Assembly (NCBI RefSeq): GCF_030580915.1
Contig: NZ_JAUQTA010000001.1
Location: 1-64,000 of the forward strand
From: Nocardioides jiangxiensis
GTDB taxonomy: Bacteria > Actinomycetota > Actinomycetes > Propionibacteriales > Nocardioidaceae
Direction of reading: 5' to 3'
Length of the DNA: 64,000 nucleotides
Below are positions 1-10,909 of this stretch, one piece after another. The notes under the pieces are model-generated. The model did no database searches and had not been told where the DNA came from. It was given only the letters and a program-made list of their open reading frames with translations. The position numbers were made by a program, and so were the translations under genes. The number at the start of each line of letters is the position of its first letter. Positions within the stretch are counted from its first letter, which is position 1.

Positions 1-69
1 GAAGTTAAGCCTGACAGCGCCGATGGTACTGCAACCGGGAGGTTGTGGGAGAGTAGGACGTCGCCGGAC
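1..69 (+). rRNA. rrf: 5S ribosomal RNA, 3' part
   Basis: The first bases match the conserved 3' half of bacterial 5S rRNA, including the GAAGTTAAGCC segment and the final GGGAGAGTAGGACGTCGCC stretch. The 5' part lies before the window, so a ribosomal RNA operon runs in from the left. It is followed at once by a hairpin terminator. The exact 3' end is set by comparison with actinobacterial 5S genes from memory and could be off by one or two bases. Confidence 0.93.
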
Positions 70-77
70 AAATTTTC

Positions 78-116
78 ACTAGGGGCCTCCGCCTTCGCGG
101 GGGCCCCTAGTCTTTT
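78..116 (+). terminator. rRNA operon terminator
   Basis: A GC-rich hairpin has the arms ACTAGGGGCC and GGCCCCTAGT around a short loop and is followed by TCTTTT. This is a classical intrinsic terminator just past the 5S gene, closing the rRNA operon. Confidence 0.9.
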
Positions 117-178
117 GTCCACCACTTCGTGCACGCAGGTCCGTGTGCGCACGCCGCCGTTGTTGAAAGGTTGCCCCC

Positions 179-1210
179 ATGGCTGACCAGTCCCGTCCCC
201 GTCGTTCCGACGCCCCGCGCGGTGGGCGCCCCCAGGGTGGCGGCCGCCCCGCTTCGGGTGGCGGCAAGCCCGGTGCAGGGCGTGGTGGCAACGGCAAGTC
301 GGACTTCCGTGCCTCGGGCCGCTCCGAGGGGCGCGAGGGCACGGCTGCCGACCGGGGTGCCAAGAGCTACAGCGACAGGGGTGGCAAGCCCGAGGCGCGT
401 GGCGGTGGCCGTCCTGGCGGTCGCGACGGGAAGCCGGCGTACGTCGATCGCAAGCCGGGCTCGCGTCCGGGCCGCAAGGACGACTGGAAGCGTCCCGCTG
501 ACGACCAGCGCCCCCGTACGGAGGAGCAGGCCCGTTACGACGGACCCGAGATCCCCGAGGAGATCACGGGCAAGGAGCTCGACCGGTCGGTGCAGGCGCA
601 GCTGAAGGGTCTCCCCGAGAAGCTGGCCGCGCGCGTTGCGCGTCATCTGGCTGCTGCGGGCATGATCATCGACGAGGACCCGCAGACTGCGTACAAGCAC
701 ACGCTTGCCGCTCGTGCGCGTGCTGCACGCCTCGCCGTCGTGCGCGAGGCCTGCGGCGAGGCCGCGTACGCCGCGGGGGAGTATGCCGAGGCGCTCTCCG
801 AGCTGCGTGCGGCCAAGCGGATGAACGGCAACTCGGCCTACCTGCCGATCATGGCCGACTGCGAGCGTGCGCTCGGCCGTCCGGACCGCGCCCTCGCCCT
901 GGCGAAGAACCCGTCCGTCGCGAACTTCGAGCCCGACGCCAAGGCGGAGATGACGATCGTCGAAGCCGGCGCCCGCCGCGACCTGGGCGAGATCGACGCC
1001 GCGCTGCGCACGCTCGAGTTCGCTCCGCTGATGTCGCGTTCACGCGCGTCGTGGGTCGTTCGTCTTCGCTACGCGTACGCCGACACCCTCGAGGCCGCCG
1101 GCCGGCTGGAGGAGGCACTCACCTGGTTCCACCGGACGGCGGGTATCGACGGGGACGAGATCACCGACGCGATGGAGCGTGCGGAGGCGCTGGAGAAGCA
1201 GGTGCGCTGA
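179..1210 (+). CDS. TPR-like protein with Arg/Gly-rich N-terminus (Rv1691-like)
   Basis: The protein has 343 residues. The first 115 or so are low complexity, rich in Gly, Arg, Pro and Lys with RGG-like runs, and probably disordered. The rest is Ala/Leu/Arg-rich helical sequence of the tetratricopeptide type (for example the segments around residues 185-225 and 290-335), suggesting a protein-protein or RNA-associated scaffold. ATG 179 follows a GAAAGG purine stretch. It stands first in a block with the same order as M. tuberculosis Rv1691-Rv1696. No enzyme motif is visible, and the role is unknown. Confidence 0.85.
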   Translation: MADQSRPRRSDAPRGGRPQGGGRPASGGGKPGAGRGGNGKSDFRASGRSEGREGTAADRGAKSYSDRGGKPEARGGGRPGGRDGKPAYVDRKPGSRPGRKDDWKRPADDQRPRTEEQARYDGPEIPEEITGKELDRSVQAQLKGLPEKLAARVARHLAAAGMIIDEDPQTAYKHTLAARARAARLAVVREACGEAAYAAGEYAEALSELRAAKRMNGNSAYLPIMADCERALGRPDRALALAKNPSVANFEPDAKAEMTIVEAGARRDLGEIDAALRTLEFAPLMSRSRASWVVRLRYAYADTLEAAGRLEEALTWFHRTAGIDGDEITDAMERAEALEKQVR

Positions 1211-1251
1211 GCCGCTTTCGCTCCACAGGGCCCGCACGGAGCCCGTAGCTC

Positions 1252-1283
1252 AACAGGCCCGAACCACACGGTTCGGGCCTGTT
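1252..1283. terminator. Hairpin between the TPR gene and the OB-fold gene
   Basis: A perfect inverted repeat has 14-base arms (AACAGGCCCGAACC and its complement) around an ACAC loop. It has no strong T run, but its place 40 bases after a stop codon and just before a new gene suggests that it ends the upstream transcript. Confidence 0.65.
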
Positions 1284-1318
1284 CGCATTTCGGGTCTGAT
1301 CGCCGTGGAGGTGACGTG

Positions 1319-1642
1319 ATGACCAATGAGGTTCGTCTCGCAGGCAGGGTGTCCCGTGCTCCTGAGGAGCGCCTGCTCCCGAGCGGGGACAGGGTGGTGT
1401 CGTTCCGGCTCGCTGTCCCGCGGGACACGGCAGCAGCCCGGTCTGGGTCGGACTGGGTGGACTGCGCTGCCTGGTCCGCGCGTCTCCGGCGGGCCGTCGC
1501 AGGCTGGGAGGTGGGTGACGAGGTCGAGGTGACGGGCGCATTGCGTCGACGTGTGTTCCGTGCGGGTCACCGCGCCGTCCCTCTGGTGGAGATCGAGATC
1601 GGCGTGGCGCGCCGGCTGGTCAGGTCCGGAGGTCGCGCATGA
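1319..1642 (+). CDS. Small single-stranded-DNA-binding (OB-fold) protein
   Basis: The 107-residue protein starts with the SSB signature pattern NEVRLAGRVSRAPEERLLPSGD, followed by VSFRLAVPR, DWVDCAAW, and GDEVEVTGALRRRVFR. These are the beta strands of the SSB OB fold. It lacks the acidic C-terminal tail of true replicative SSB and is shorter, so it is an accessory SSB-like protein. ATG 1319 is chosen because GGAGGTGA lies at 1307-1314; the GTG at 1316 would sit too close to it. The 3' end overlaps the convergent DUF1015 gene by 23 bases. Confidence 0.8.
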   Translation: MTNEVRLAGRVSRAPEERLLPSGDRVVSFRLAVPRDTAAARSGSDWVDCAAWSARLRRAVAGWEVGDEVEVTGALRRRVFRAGHRAVPLVEIEIGVARRLVRSGGRA

Positions 1643-2708
1643 GCGCGCCGAGGTGTGGCTTGGGCTGGAACGACGTGGCCTTCTGCGGGAAGGGGCGCCC
1701 CGCCCTCGCCGCGGTGGCGACCTGCTCGAACGACGGCGCGGGCAGCAGGATCGCGACGCCGTCCCGCGCGCGGGCGAGTGCCTGGCCGGCGGTGTGGTGA
1801 TGGTGCACCTGGTCCTCGTCGACTCCCCACGCGGGCAGGAGCTCCTCGTGGAGGGCGAAGACCGGAAGCTGCAGGCCGCGGGGGTGCAGGGTCGCCCACG
1901 CCTCACCGTCGTGCAGGACGAGCGCGTGCTCCAGGCCTGCGAGCGCGTCGCGGCGGTTGGCCTGCGGCCGGTAGTCGTCGCCGCGACGAATGGCGGCCTG
2001 GGCGACGGTCTCGAGGCTGAGGCCGGTGACGGAGCGGTGGATCGCTCCGAGCTGGAGGGGCGTGTCGGACTGATCGACGAGCATGACCAGCGTCTGCTCC
2101 CATTCGGTCCCCGGTCGCTGCTCGGCGAGCTCGAGGGCGGCGGCGTACCGGTGGTGCCCGTCGGCGATGACGGCTCGGCTGGAGGCCACGAGGGTGCCCA
2201 GCAGCTGGACGTCGTCCGCGTCCTGGATCCGCCACATCCGGTGGTGCTGGCCGCCGGGGTCGGAGAAGGAGACATCGGGCTTCCGCTCGGTCAGGAGGCC
2301 GACGGCAGTGCGGAGTGCGGCCGTGCCGCGGTGCATGAGGAGGATCGGTGCGGGGTTGAGCGCGATCGTCTCCATCCGCTCCGCCAGCTCGGCGACCTGC
2401 TCGAGCCGGACCGCTTCGTGGGGGAGGACGGCGTCGCCCGCGCGCGTGACGTCGAGCTCGCCGACGATCCCGCGCACGCTGACTCCCGACGAGGTGTACT
2501 CGTGGATGTAGAGAGCCGGGCCGTCGTCGAGCCTGATGTGGCGCTGCCGCTGCCAGTCCTGCAGTCGGCGGGCGGCCGAACGGTAGGGTCGCGCGAAGAT
2601 CCTGTTGGCGACCGGTGCGCCGACGAAGCTCTCACGGAGCCGGAGCGCGCGGAACGGTCGCAGCACCAGCTGCGGGCCGGGTTCCGACGTGATCTCCATC
2701 CGCTGCAT
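1620..2708 (-). CDS. DUF1015 family protein
   Basis: The 362-residue protein matches the DUF1015 family as I know it: an N-terminal LRPFRALR segment, the central IADGHHRY motif, and a late FQPKPHLGALMRDL end. The family has no settled biochemical function. ATG 2708 (MQRMEI) or ATG 2699 could be the start; neither has a clear ribosome binding site. The gene is divergent from the HAD gene, with 18 bases between starts, and convergent with the SSB-like gene. A much longer open frame continues upstream over the HAD gene but is a shadow. Confidence 0.85.
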   Translation of the reverse strand: MQRMEITSEPGPQLVLRPFRALRLRESFVGAPVANRIFARPYRSAARRLQDWQRQRHIRLDDGPALYIHEYTSSGVSVRGIVGELDVTRAGDAVLPHEAVRLEQVAELAERMETIALNPAPILLMHRGTAALRTAVGLLTERKPDVSFSDPGGQHHRMWRIQDADDVQLLGTLVASSRAVIADGHHRYAAALELAEQRPGTEWEQTLVMLVDQSDTPLQLGAIHRSVTGLSLETVAQAAIRRGDDYRPQANRRDALAGLEHALVLHDGEAWATLHPRGLQLPVFALHEELLPAWGVDEDQVHHHHTAGQALARARDGVAILLPAPSFEQVATAARAGRPFPQKATSFQPKPHLGALMRDLRT

Positions 2709-2726
2709 CGTAGGGGGAACCAGCAA

Positions 2727-3737
2727 GTGCTCCGCGCCAGTGACGTGCCCCTGGTCGATCGCTACGACCTCGCGATGCTGGACCTCGACGGCGTCGTCTA
2801 CATCGGTGACCACGCGGTCCCGGGCGCTGCGCAGGCCATCGCGGCTGCCCGGTCGCACGGCGTGGCGGTCGCCTTCGTGACCAACAACGCGGCGCGCCCG
2901 CCGGCAGCCGTCGCAGGCCACCTCACCCGGATCGGGGTGGAGGCCGCTCCGCGCGACGTCGTCACCTCGTCGCAGGCGGCGGCCCGGCTCGTCCGCGAGC
3001 GGTGGGGTGCCGGAAGCCGGATCTTCCTCTGCGGTGGCCCCGGTGTGGAGTCCGCCCTGCTCGCCGAGGGCCTGGTGCCGACCGTGGAGCCTGCGGAAGC
3101 GGTCGCCGTCGTCACCGGCTATGGCCCTGAGCTGCCCTGGCATCGGATCCTCGAGGCCGCGATCCTCGTGAAGGCGGGGCTCCCGTGGGTCGCCACGAAC
3201 GCGGACATGACGATCCCGACCTCCGCCGGGGTCGGGCCCGGCCACGGAGCGGTGGTCCGGCTCATCGAGGAGTTCAGCTCCGTGCGGGCGGAGGTCGCGG
3301 GGAAGCCCGAGCGGCCGCTGCTCGACGAGACGATCCGCCGTGTGGGTGGTCGACGCCCGCTGATGGTCGGCGACCGCCTCGACACCGACATCGAGGGAGC
3401 GCACAACGCGGGGCTCGACTCGCTCCTGGTCCTCACCGGGGTCTCGGGGCTGGCCGACCTCGTCGTCGCCCCGCCGGAGCTTCGTCCGACCTATCTCGCA
3501 GAGGACCTCGGTGGCCTGCTCGTGTCGCACCCGCCCACGCAGCGGGGTGCTGAGGGCCGCTTCACCTGCGGCGGGTGGACAGCCCACGTCGAGGAGGGAC
3601 AGGTCACCCTCGCTGGTGCAGGCAGCCGCGTCGACTGCTGGCGGTCGGTGGTGGGCGCTGCGTGGCACCACCTCGACGCCACGGGGAGCCCGGTGCTCCT
3701 TCCGGAGGCCGTGCGTTCGGTAGCGTTGGCGCCATGA
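2727..3737 (+). CDS. HAD-superfamily hydrolase (NagD/phosphoglycolate phosphatase type)
   Basis: The 336-residue protein shows the HAD motifs in order: the catalytic DLDGVVY near residue 14, VTNNAARP (motif II), GKPERPL (motif III) and MVGDRLDTDIEGAHNAG (motif IV). This is the class IIA subgroup with a large cap domain, covering NagD-like nucleotide or phosphoglycolate phosphatases. About 80 extra C-terminal residues follow the HAD fold. GTG 2727 is chosen for AGGGGG at 2712-2717. The order HAD, small protein, tlyA, nadK, recN is conserved with Rv1692-Rv1696. The exact substrate cannot be read from sequence. Confidence 0.88.
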   Translation: MLRASDVPLVDRYDLAMLDLDGVVYIGDHAVPGAAQAIAAARSHGVAVAFVTNNAARPPAAVAGHLTRIGVEAAPRDVVTSSQAAARLVRERWGAGSRIFLCGGPGVESALLAEGLVPTVEPAEAVAVVTGYGPELPWHRILEAAILVKAGLPWVATNADMTIPTSAGVGPGHGAVVRLIEEFSSVRAEVAGKPERPLLDETIRRVGGRRPLMVGDRLDTDIEGAHNAGLDSLLVLTGVSGLADLVVAPPELRPTYLAEDLGGLLVSHPPTQRGAEGRFTCGGWTAHVEEGQVTLAGAGSRVDCWRSVVGAAWHHLDATGSPVLLPEAVRSVALAP

Positions 3738-3964
3738 GCGAGGAGCAGTTCGTGGCCGACGGCGCACCCACCGCGCAGGTCGGAGAGACCGCCGCGACCG
3801 GTCATGGGTCCGTGGACGGCGTCATCGCCAGCCTCGGTCAGCTGGCCGAGCTCCCGGTCGACGAGCACGTGGCGGTGTTCGAGCGAGCGCACGAGCAGCT
3901 CCGCGGTGCGCTCGACGCCCCGTCCGGTCCCCGTCCACCGGCCGGCACGGCCTCCGTCGGCTGA
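3734..3964 (+). CDS. Small conserved hypothetical protein (Rv1693-like)
   Basis: A 76-residue acidic protein with a central helix (GVIASLGQLAELPVDEHVAVF) and a Pro-rich tail. ATG 3734 overlaps the HAD stop by four bases, and its stop overlaps the tlyA start by one, so it is translationally coupled on both sides. A small gene sits in the same place in mycobacteria. TAGCGT seven bases upstream of ATG could also give a leaderless transcript for tlyA-nadK-recN. Function unknown. Confidence 0.75.
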   Translation: MSEEQFVADGAPTAQVGETAATGHGSVDGVIASLGQLAELPVDEHVAVFERAHEQLRGALDAPSGPRPPAGTASVG

Positions 3965-4818
3965 TGCCGCCCCGCAGACTCCGCCTGGACGCCGAGCTCG
4001 TCCGGCGCGGCCTCGCCGCCTCGCGTTCGCACGCCTCCGAGCTGCTGGGCGCGGGCCGCGTCAAGGTCGGCGGCGCCGTCGCGACGAAGCCGGCGACCCA
4101 GGTCACCACCGATGCCGACATCTACGTCATCGACGACCCGGATGACCCCGGCTACGCCTCGCGCGGAGCCCACAAGCTGGCAGGCGCGCTGGCGGCGTTC
4201 GGGCCACTGGGGCTGGTCGTCGAGGGGCGCCGCTGCCTCGACGCCGGCGCATCGACGGGTGGCTTCACCGACGTGCTCCTCCGCGCCGGCGCACGTGAGG
4301 TCGTCGCGGTCGACGTGGGCTACGGCCAGCTCATCTGGCGTCTCCAGAACGACGACCGGGTGCAGGTGCACGACCGCACGAACATCCGCGACATCACGCC
4401 TGAGATGCTCGGCGGTACCGTCGACGTGGTCGTCGGCGACCTGTCGTTCATCAGCCTCGAGCTCGTGCTCGACGCCCTGATCGGCGTGTGTGCTCCTGAC
4501 GCGGACCTCGCGCTCATGGTCAAGCCACAGTTCGAGGTCGGCAAGGACCGGCTCGGCAAGGGTGGCGTCGTGCGGAGCGCGGCGCTCCGTGCGGAGACCG
4601 TGACAGCCATCGCCGATGCCGCAGCCCGCCGCGGTTGGGGCGCGCGGGCGGTCTCCACGAGCAAGCTGCCCGGGCCGTCGGGCAACGTCGAGTTCTTCCT
4701 GTGGCTGCGCAGGGGCGCGGCGACGATCGGTGAGACGGAGATCGCTGCCGAAGCAGGCGTCGCCACCGCGGGAACCTCCACCGGCACGTCGGTGCCGGGT
4801 GAGAAGGTGGACCCGTGA
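3964..4818 (+). CDS. tlyA: TlyA family rRNA 2'-O-methyltransferase
   Basis: The 284-residue protein has an N-terminal S4 RNA-binding domain (residues about 5-60, LRLDAELVRRGLAASRSHA) followed by an FtsJ-like Rossmann methyltransferase domain with the SAM loop LDAGASTGGFTDVLL and the DLSFISL motif. In mycobacteria TlyA methylates C1409 of 16S and C1920 of 23S rRNA and determines capreomycin sensitivity; the same reaction is expected here. It is coupled to the small upstream gene and overlaps nadK by four bases. Its C-terminal 25 residues are variable and Ala/Thr-rich. Confidence 0.93.
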   Translation: MPPRRLRLDAELVRRGLAASRSHASELLGAGRVKVGGAVATKPATQVTTDADIYVIDDPDDPGYASRGAHKLAGALAAFGPLGLVVEGRRCLDAGASTGGFTDVLLRAGAREVVAVDVGYGQLIWRLQNDDRVQVHDRTNIRDITPEMLGGTVDVVVGDLSFISLELVLDALIGVCAPDADLALMVKPQFEVGKDRLGKGGVVRSAALRAETVTAIADAAARRGWGARAVSTSKLPGPSGNVEFFLWLRRGAATIGETEIAAEAGVATAGTSTGTSVPGEKVDP

Positions 4819-5777
4819 CGACAACCGAGACGACGGCCGGGAGTGGCGCCGCGCCGCGGCGTGTGCTCGTCGTCGCCAACACGACCCGGGAGGCCGCGTG
4901 CGACATCGCCCACGCCTTCGTGAAGTCGCTGGGGGCGCACGGGATCGTCGTACGTCTCCTCGCGGCCGAGGCGAGCGAGCTCGGCCTCCGCCCGGACGGC
5001 GCGCTCGTGGAGGTCGTTCCTGACGACGGTTCCGCGGCCGTCCACTGCGAGCTCGCGGTCGTCATCGGCGGGGACGGGACGATCCTGCGGGCTGCGGAGA
5101 TCACGCACCGTTCGGGTACGCCCCTGCTCGGGGTGAACCTGGGCCACGTCGGGTTCCTCGCCGAGGCCGAGCCCGACGACGTCGAGCACACGATCAGCGC
5201 GATCGTCGACCGCAGGTGGACCACGGAGGAGCGGCTCACCGTCGACGTCACCGTGCTCCAGGGGTCGGAGATCGTGGCCAACACGTTCGCGCTCAACGAG
5301 GCGTCGGTCGAGAAGGCGGCGCGTGAGCGGATGCTCGAGCTGGTCGTCGAGATCGACGGCCGTCCGCTCTCGCGCTGGGGCGCGGACGGCGTCGTCTGCG
5401 CGACGCCGACGGGCTCCACGGCGTACAACTTCAGTGCGGGTGGCCCCGTGGTGTGGCCGGTCGTGGAAGCGCTCCTCATCGTGCCGCTCAGCGCGCACGC
5501 GCTCTTCGCACGACCGATGGTCGTCGCCCCCAGCTCTGTCATCGCCGTCGAGGTGATGTCGACCAACGAGGGCGCCGGAGTGCTCTGGTGCGACGGTCGC
5601 CGGACCGTCGACCTGCCCCCGGGCGCCCGCATCGAAGTGCGACGAGGTGCCCCGGTGCCGCTCGTCCGCCTGCACGACTCGCCGTTCACCGACCGTCTGG
5701 TCGCGAAGTTCGGGCTGTCGGTCGAGGGCTGGCGCGGAGCGGCGGAGCGGCGCATGCGCGAGAACGGAAACGACTAG
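4815..5777 (+). CDS. nadK: NAD kinase
   Basis: The 320-residue protein phosphorylates NAD to NADP. It shows the diagnostic GGDGTILRAAE loop near residue 89, NLGHVGFLAE, and ATPTGSTAYNFSAGGP, which form the NAD and metal binding sites of the family. The start GTG 4815 gives the four-base GTGA overlap with tlyA. recN begins directly after its stop, so tlyA, nadK and recN form one operon. Length is normal. Confidence 0.95.
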   Translation: MTTTETTAGSGAAPRRVLVVANTTREAACDIAHAFVKSLGAHGIVVRLLAAEASELGLRPDGALVEVVPDDGSAAVHCELAVVIGGDGTILRAAEITHRSGTPLLGVNLGHVGFLAEAEPDDVEHTISAIVDRRWTTEERLTVDVTVLQGSEIVANTFALNEASVEKAARERMLELVVEIDGRPLSRWGADGVVCATPTGSTAYNFSAGGPVVWPVVEALLIVPLSAHALFARPMVVAPSSVIAVEVMSTNEGAGVLWCDGRRTVDLPPGARIEVRRGAPVPLVRLHDSPFTDRLVAKFGLSVEGWRGAAERRMRENGND

Positions 5778-7526
5778 ATGTTTGAAGAGATCCGGATCCA
5801 GTCGCTCGGCGTCATCGAGTCCTCCACGCTGGAGCTCGGTCCCGGCCTCACGGCGATCACCGGTGAGACCGGTGCCGGCAAGACGATGATCGTCACCGCG
5901 CTCGGTCTGCTGATGGGCGGACGGGCCGACTCCGGCGCCGTGCGTCGTGGGGCGAAGGCAGCCCGTGTCGAGGGCGTCGTCCACGCCGAGGGTCTCGCCG
6001 ACTTCACCGGCGCCGTCGAGGAGCTCGGGGGAGAAGCCGAGGACGGTCGCGTGCTGCTGGCGCGCAACATCTCGAGCGAAGGGCGCTCGCGCGCGTTCGT
6101 CGGCGGTGCAGCCGTGCCCGCGTCGCAGCTCGCCGACCTCTCCGACGCGCTGGTCGCGGTGCACGGCCAGTCCGACCAGCACCGGCTGCTCAAGGCCAGC
6201 GCCCAGCGCGAGGCGCTGGACCGCTTCGGAGGCGACACGATCGCCGCGCTGCTCGAGGCATACCGCCTGCTCCACAAGGAGCTCGGGGCCACGGAGCGTG
6301 AGCTCGCTGACGTCGTCGCGCACGCCCGAGAGCGGGCGCGTGAGGCGGACCTGCTCCGGTTCGGCCTCGAGGAGGTCGGCGCCGTCGAGCCGCTGTCCGG
6401 CGAGGACACCGCCCTGGCTGCCGAGGAGGCCCGCCTCGGCTTCGCCGACACGCTGCGCGGCGCTGCCGAGCAGGCTCGTGAGGCGCTCTCCTCCGAGCAC
6501 GACCGCCCCGACGCCCTCGGCGCCGTCTCCGCTGCGCGCCGTCTGCTCGATGGCGTGCGCGACCACGACGTGGAGGCGGCTGCCCTCGCGGACCGCCTGG
6601 CGGAGGTGAGCTACCTCCTCGCCGACGTCGCGGCCGACGTCGCGTCGTACGCTGCCGGACTCGACACCGACCCCGCCCGCCTCGCCGTGGTGTCGGAGCG
6701 GCGTGCGGCGCTCGGTGCGCTGACCCGGAAGTACGGCGAGACCATCGACGAGGTGCTCGCGTGGTCACAGCAGGCGTCCGTGCGGCTGCTCGAGCTCGAC
6801 GGCACCGACGACCGGATCGCCGAGCTCCGCGAGAAGCGTGCCGACCTGCGGTCCCGCCTTGCCGAGGCCGCCCAGTCGCTGAGCACCGCGCGCCAGGAGG
6901 CCGCCGGACGCCTCGCGGACGAGATCACCGCCGAGCTCGGCCTGCTGGCGATGCCCCACGCGCGCGTCTCGCTCGCGGTGACCCAGGTCGAGGAGGCGGC
7001 ACCGGAGGGTGACGCCGCTTCCCTCCCGCTGCAGGTGGGGGAGCGCTGGGTTCGCTACGCGGGGCATGGCATCGACGAGGTCGAGTTCCTGCTGGCTGCC
7101 AACACCGGCTCCGATCCGCGCCCGCTCCACAAGGGGGCCTCGGGTGGTGAGCTCTCCCGCGTGATGCTGGCGCTCGAGGTGGCGCTGGCCGGCACGAGCC
7201 CCGTGCCGACGTTCGTCTTCGACGAGGTCGACTCCGGCGTGGGCGGCAAGGCCGCGGTCGAGATCGGTCGGCGCCTCGCGCAGCTCGCGCGCAGTGCCCA
7301 GGTCCTCGTCGTCACCCACCTCCCTCAGGTCGCGGCGTACGCCGACCGGCACGTGGTGATCGCGAAGTCGACCGACGGCGTCGTGACGACGTCGGGCCTG
7401 ACGGTGCTCAGCGAGGACGAGCGCGCCCGCGAGCTCTCGCGCATGCTGGCGGGGATGGACGAGTCCGACACCGCCCTCGCGCACGCGGAGGAGCTCCTCG
7501 AGGCCGCACGAGCGGCCCGGGGCTGA
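5778..7526 (+). CDS. recN: DNA repair protein RecN
   Basis: The 582-residue SMC-like ATPase acts in double-strand break repair. Walker A is GETGAGKT near residue 33, the ABC signature is KGASGGELSRVM near residue 455, and Walker B is VFDEVDSGVGG near residue 479, with a long coiled-coil middle. ATG 5778 follows the nadK TAG with no gap. Full length for the family. Confidence 0.96.
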   Translation: MFEEIRIQSLGVIESSTLELGPGLTAITGETGAGKTMIVTALGLLMGGRADSGAVRRGAKAARVEGVVHAEGLADFTGAVEELGGEAEDGRVLLARNISSEGRSRAFVGGAAVPASQLADLSDALVAVHGQSDQHRLLKASAQREALDRFGGDTIAALLEAYRLLHKELGATERELADVVAHARERAREADLLRFGLEEVGAVEPLSGEDTALAAEEARLGFADTLRGAAEQAREALSSEHDRPDALGAVSAARRLLDGVRDHDVEAAALADRLAEVSYLLADVAADVASYAAGLDTDPARLAVVSERRAALGALTRKYGETIDEVLAWSQQASVRLLELDGTDDRIAELREKRADLRSRLAEAAQSLSTARQEAAGRLADEITAELGLLAMPHARVSLAVTQVEEAAPEGDAASLPLQVGERWVRYAGHGIDEVEFLLAANTGSDPRPLHKGASGGELSRVMLALEVALAGTSPVPTFVFDEVDSGVGGKAAVEIGRRLAQLARSAQVLVVTHLPQVAAYADRHVVIAKSTDGVVTTSGLTVLSEDERARELSRMLAGMDESDTALAHAEELLEAARAARG

Positions 7527-9389
<1,863 letters not shown>

Positions 9390-9398
9390 CAGCACCTC

Positions 9399-9986
9399 AT
9401 GCCGATCGCGGACCGACCCGAGTCGTGGCCGGTGGTGTCCACCGAGGACATCCACCGGGACGACTGGGTGGTCGCGCTCCGCGCCGACGCCGTACGCCGA
9501 CCCGGCGACGACGGCACGGGGGAGGGCGCGCCGTTCCGGCGCCTGGTGCTCGAGCACCCCGGCGCCGCGATCATCCTGGCCGTCGACGACGAGGGCCAGG
9601 TGCTCTGTCTCCAGCAGTACCGCCATCCAGCCCGGATGTCGTTCGTCGAGCTGCCTGCGGGGATCTGCGACGTCCCGGGCGAGGACCCGATCGAGGTCGC
9701 GAAGCGGGAGCTGCGCGAGGAGGTCGAGCTCGCCGCTGACGAGTGGGTCCACCTCGGCTCGGTCTGGGCCAGCCCCGGCATCAGCGCCGAGCGGCACCAC
9801 CTCTACTTCGCCCGTGGGCTGACGCCGTCGAGCCGCGGTGACTTCGAGCTGCACGGCGAGGAGGCGGAGATGGAGGTCTTCCGGGCCCCCTTCGAGGAGC
9901 TGCACGCCGCGGTCCTCGACGGCCGGGTCTCCGACGCCCCGATCGCCCTCGCCCTGCTGATGGCCCGCGCGAAGGGCCTGGCGTGA
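9399..9986 (+). CDS. Nudix hydrolase, ADP-ribose pyrophosphatase type
   Basis: The 195-residue protein has the Nudix box starting at [12 protein letters not shown] and ending at RELREEVEL. It carries one extra residue between the Gly and the first Glu, and Glu in place of the last Gly, as in Rv1700-like ADP-ribose pyrophosphatases. The downstream [17 protein letters not shown] segment also fits that subgroup. It lies 9 bases after pyrG and overlaps xerD by four, indicating co-transcription. Confidence 0.9.
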   Translation: MPIADRPESWPVVSTEDIHRDDWVVALRADAVRRPGDDGTGEGAPFRRLVLEHPGAAIILAVDDEGQVLCLQQYRHPARMSFVELPAGICDVPGEDPIEVAKRELREEVELAADEWVHLGSVWASPGISAERHHLYFARGLTPSSRGDFELHGEEAEMEVFRAPFEELHAAVLDGRVSDAPIALALLMARAKGLA

Positions 9987-10909
9987 GCGAGGGTGCGGTC
10001 GAGCGAGCGATCCGCACCTGGCTGGACCACCTGGCCGTCGAGCGCGGTCTCGCCGCCAACACGCTGAGCTCCTACCGCCGCGACCTCCGCCGCTACGCCG
10101 CCTACCTCGCCGCCCGTGACGTGGCCACGATGGAGGCGATCACGGAGGCGACCGTCACCGACTTCCTGGTCAGCCTGCGCGAAGGCGACGCCGACCACCC
10201 GCCGCTCGGCTCGACCAGTGCGGCGCGGACGATCGTCGCGGTGCGCGGCTTCCACAAGTTCGCGGTCCTGGACGGGCTGGCGACGCACGACCCCGCCGCC
10301 GCGGTGAAGCCCCCGGCTCCTGCGAAGCGCCTGCCCAAGGCGCTCCCGCTGTCGGAGGTCGAGGCGATCCTCGACGCCGCCGGTGCCCCCGGCACGCAGC
10401 TCGCTCTGCGTGACAGGGCGCTGCTCGAGGTGCTCTACGGCACCGGCGCCCGCATCTCCGAGGCGGTCGGCCTCGACATCGACGACATCGACCTCGAGCT
10501 GGGCCAGGTGCTGCTGCGGGGCAAGGGGTCGAAGGAGCGGATCGTGCCGATCGGCTCCTACGCCAGAGAGGCGCTGTCGGCGTACCTCCGGGACGCGCGG
10601 CCGGAGCTGATGAGCACGACGACGCCGGCCGGTGCGGTCTTCCTCAACTCGCGCGGAGGGCGGCTCTCGCGCCAGTCGGCGTGGGCTGTGCTGGTCAAGG
10701 CGGCCGGGCACGCGGGGATCACCAAGGACGTGTCGCCACACACCCTCCGGCACTCGTTCGCCACGCACCTGCTCGACGGCGGAGCCGACGTACGCGTGGT
10801 GCAGGAGCTGCTCGGGCACGCCAGCGTCACGACCACGCAGGTCTACACGCTGGTCACCGTCGACAACCTCCGCGAGGTCTTCGCGACCGCGCACCCGAGG
10901 GCCCGATGA
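9983..10909 (+). CDS. xerD: Site-specific tyrosine recombinase XerD
   Basis: The 308-residue protein has an N-terminal SAM-like core-binding domain and a C-terminal catalytic domain. The catalytic set is visible: Arg in [12 protein letters not shown], Lys in [26 protein letters not shown] with the Tyr nucleophile. XerD with XerC resolves chromosome dimers at dif during division. GTG 9983 overlaps the Nudix stop. Confidence 0.94.
   Translation: MSEGAVERAIRTWLDHLAVERGLAANTLSSYRRDLRRYAAYLAARDVATMEAITEATVTDFLVSLREGDADHPPLGSTSAARTIVAVRGFHKFAVLDGLATHDPAAAVKPPAPAKRLPKALPLSEVEAILDAAGAPGTQLALRDRALLEVLYGTGARISEAVGLDIDDIDLELGQVLLRGKGSKERIVPIGSYAREALSAYLRDARPELMSTTTPAGAVFLNSRGGRLSRQSAWAVLVKAAGHAGITKDVSPHTLRHSFATHLLDGGADVRVVQELLGHASVTTTQVYTLVTVDNLREVFATAHPRAR

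Noticed and set aside
1551..3737. 728-residue extension of the HAD gene
   Set aside because: The first 390 residues are antisense to DUF1015. The HAD fold starts at GTG 2727 with an AGGGGG upstream.
4320..6566. 748-residue minus-strand frame over tlyA, nadK and recN
   Set aside because: It crosses three clear genes on the other strand and has no start signal or domain pattern.
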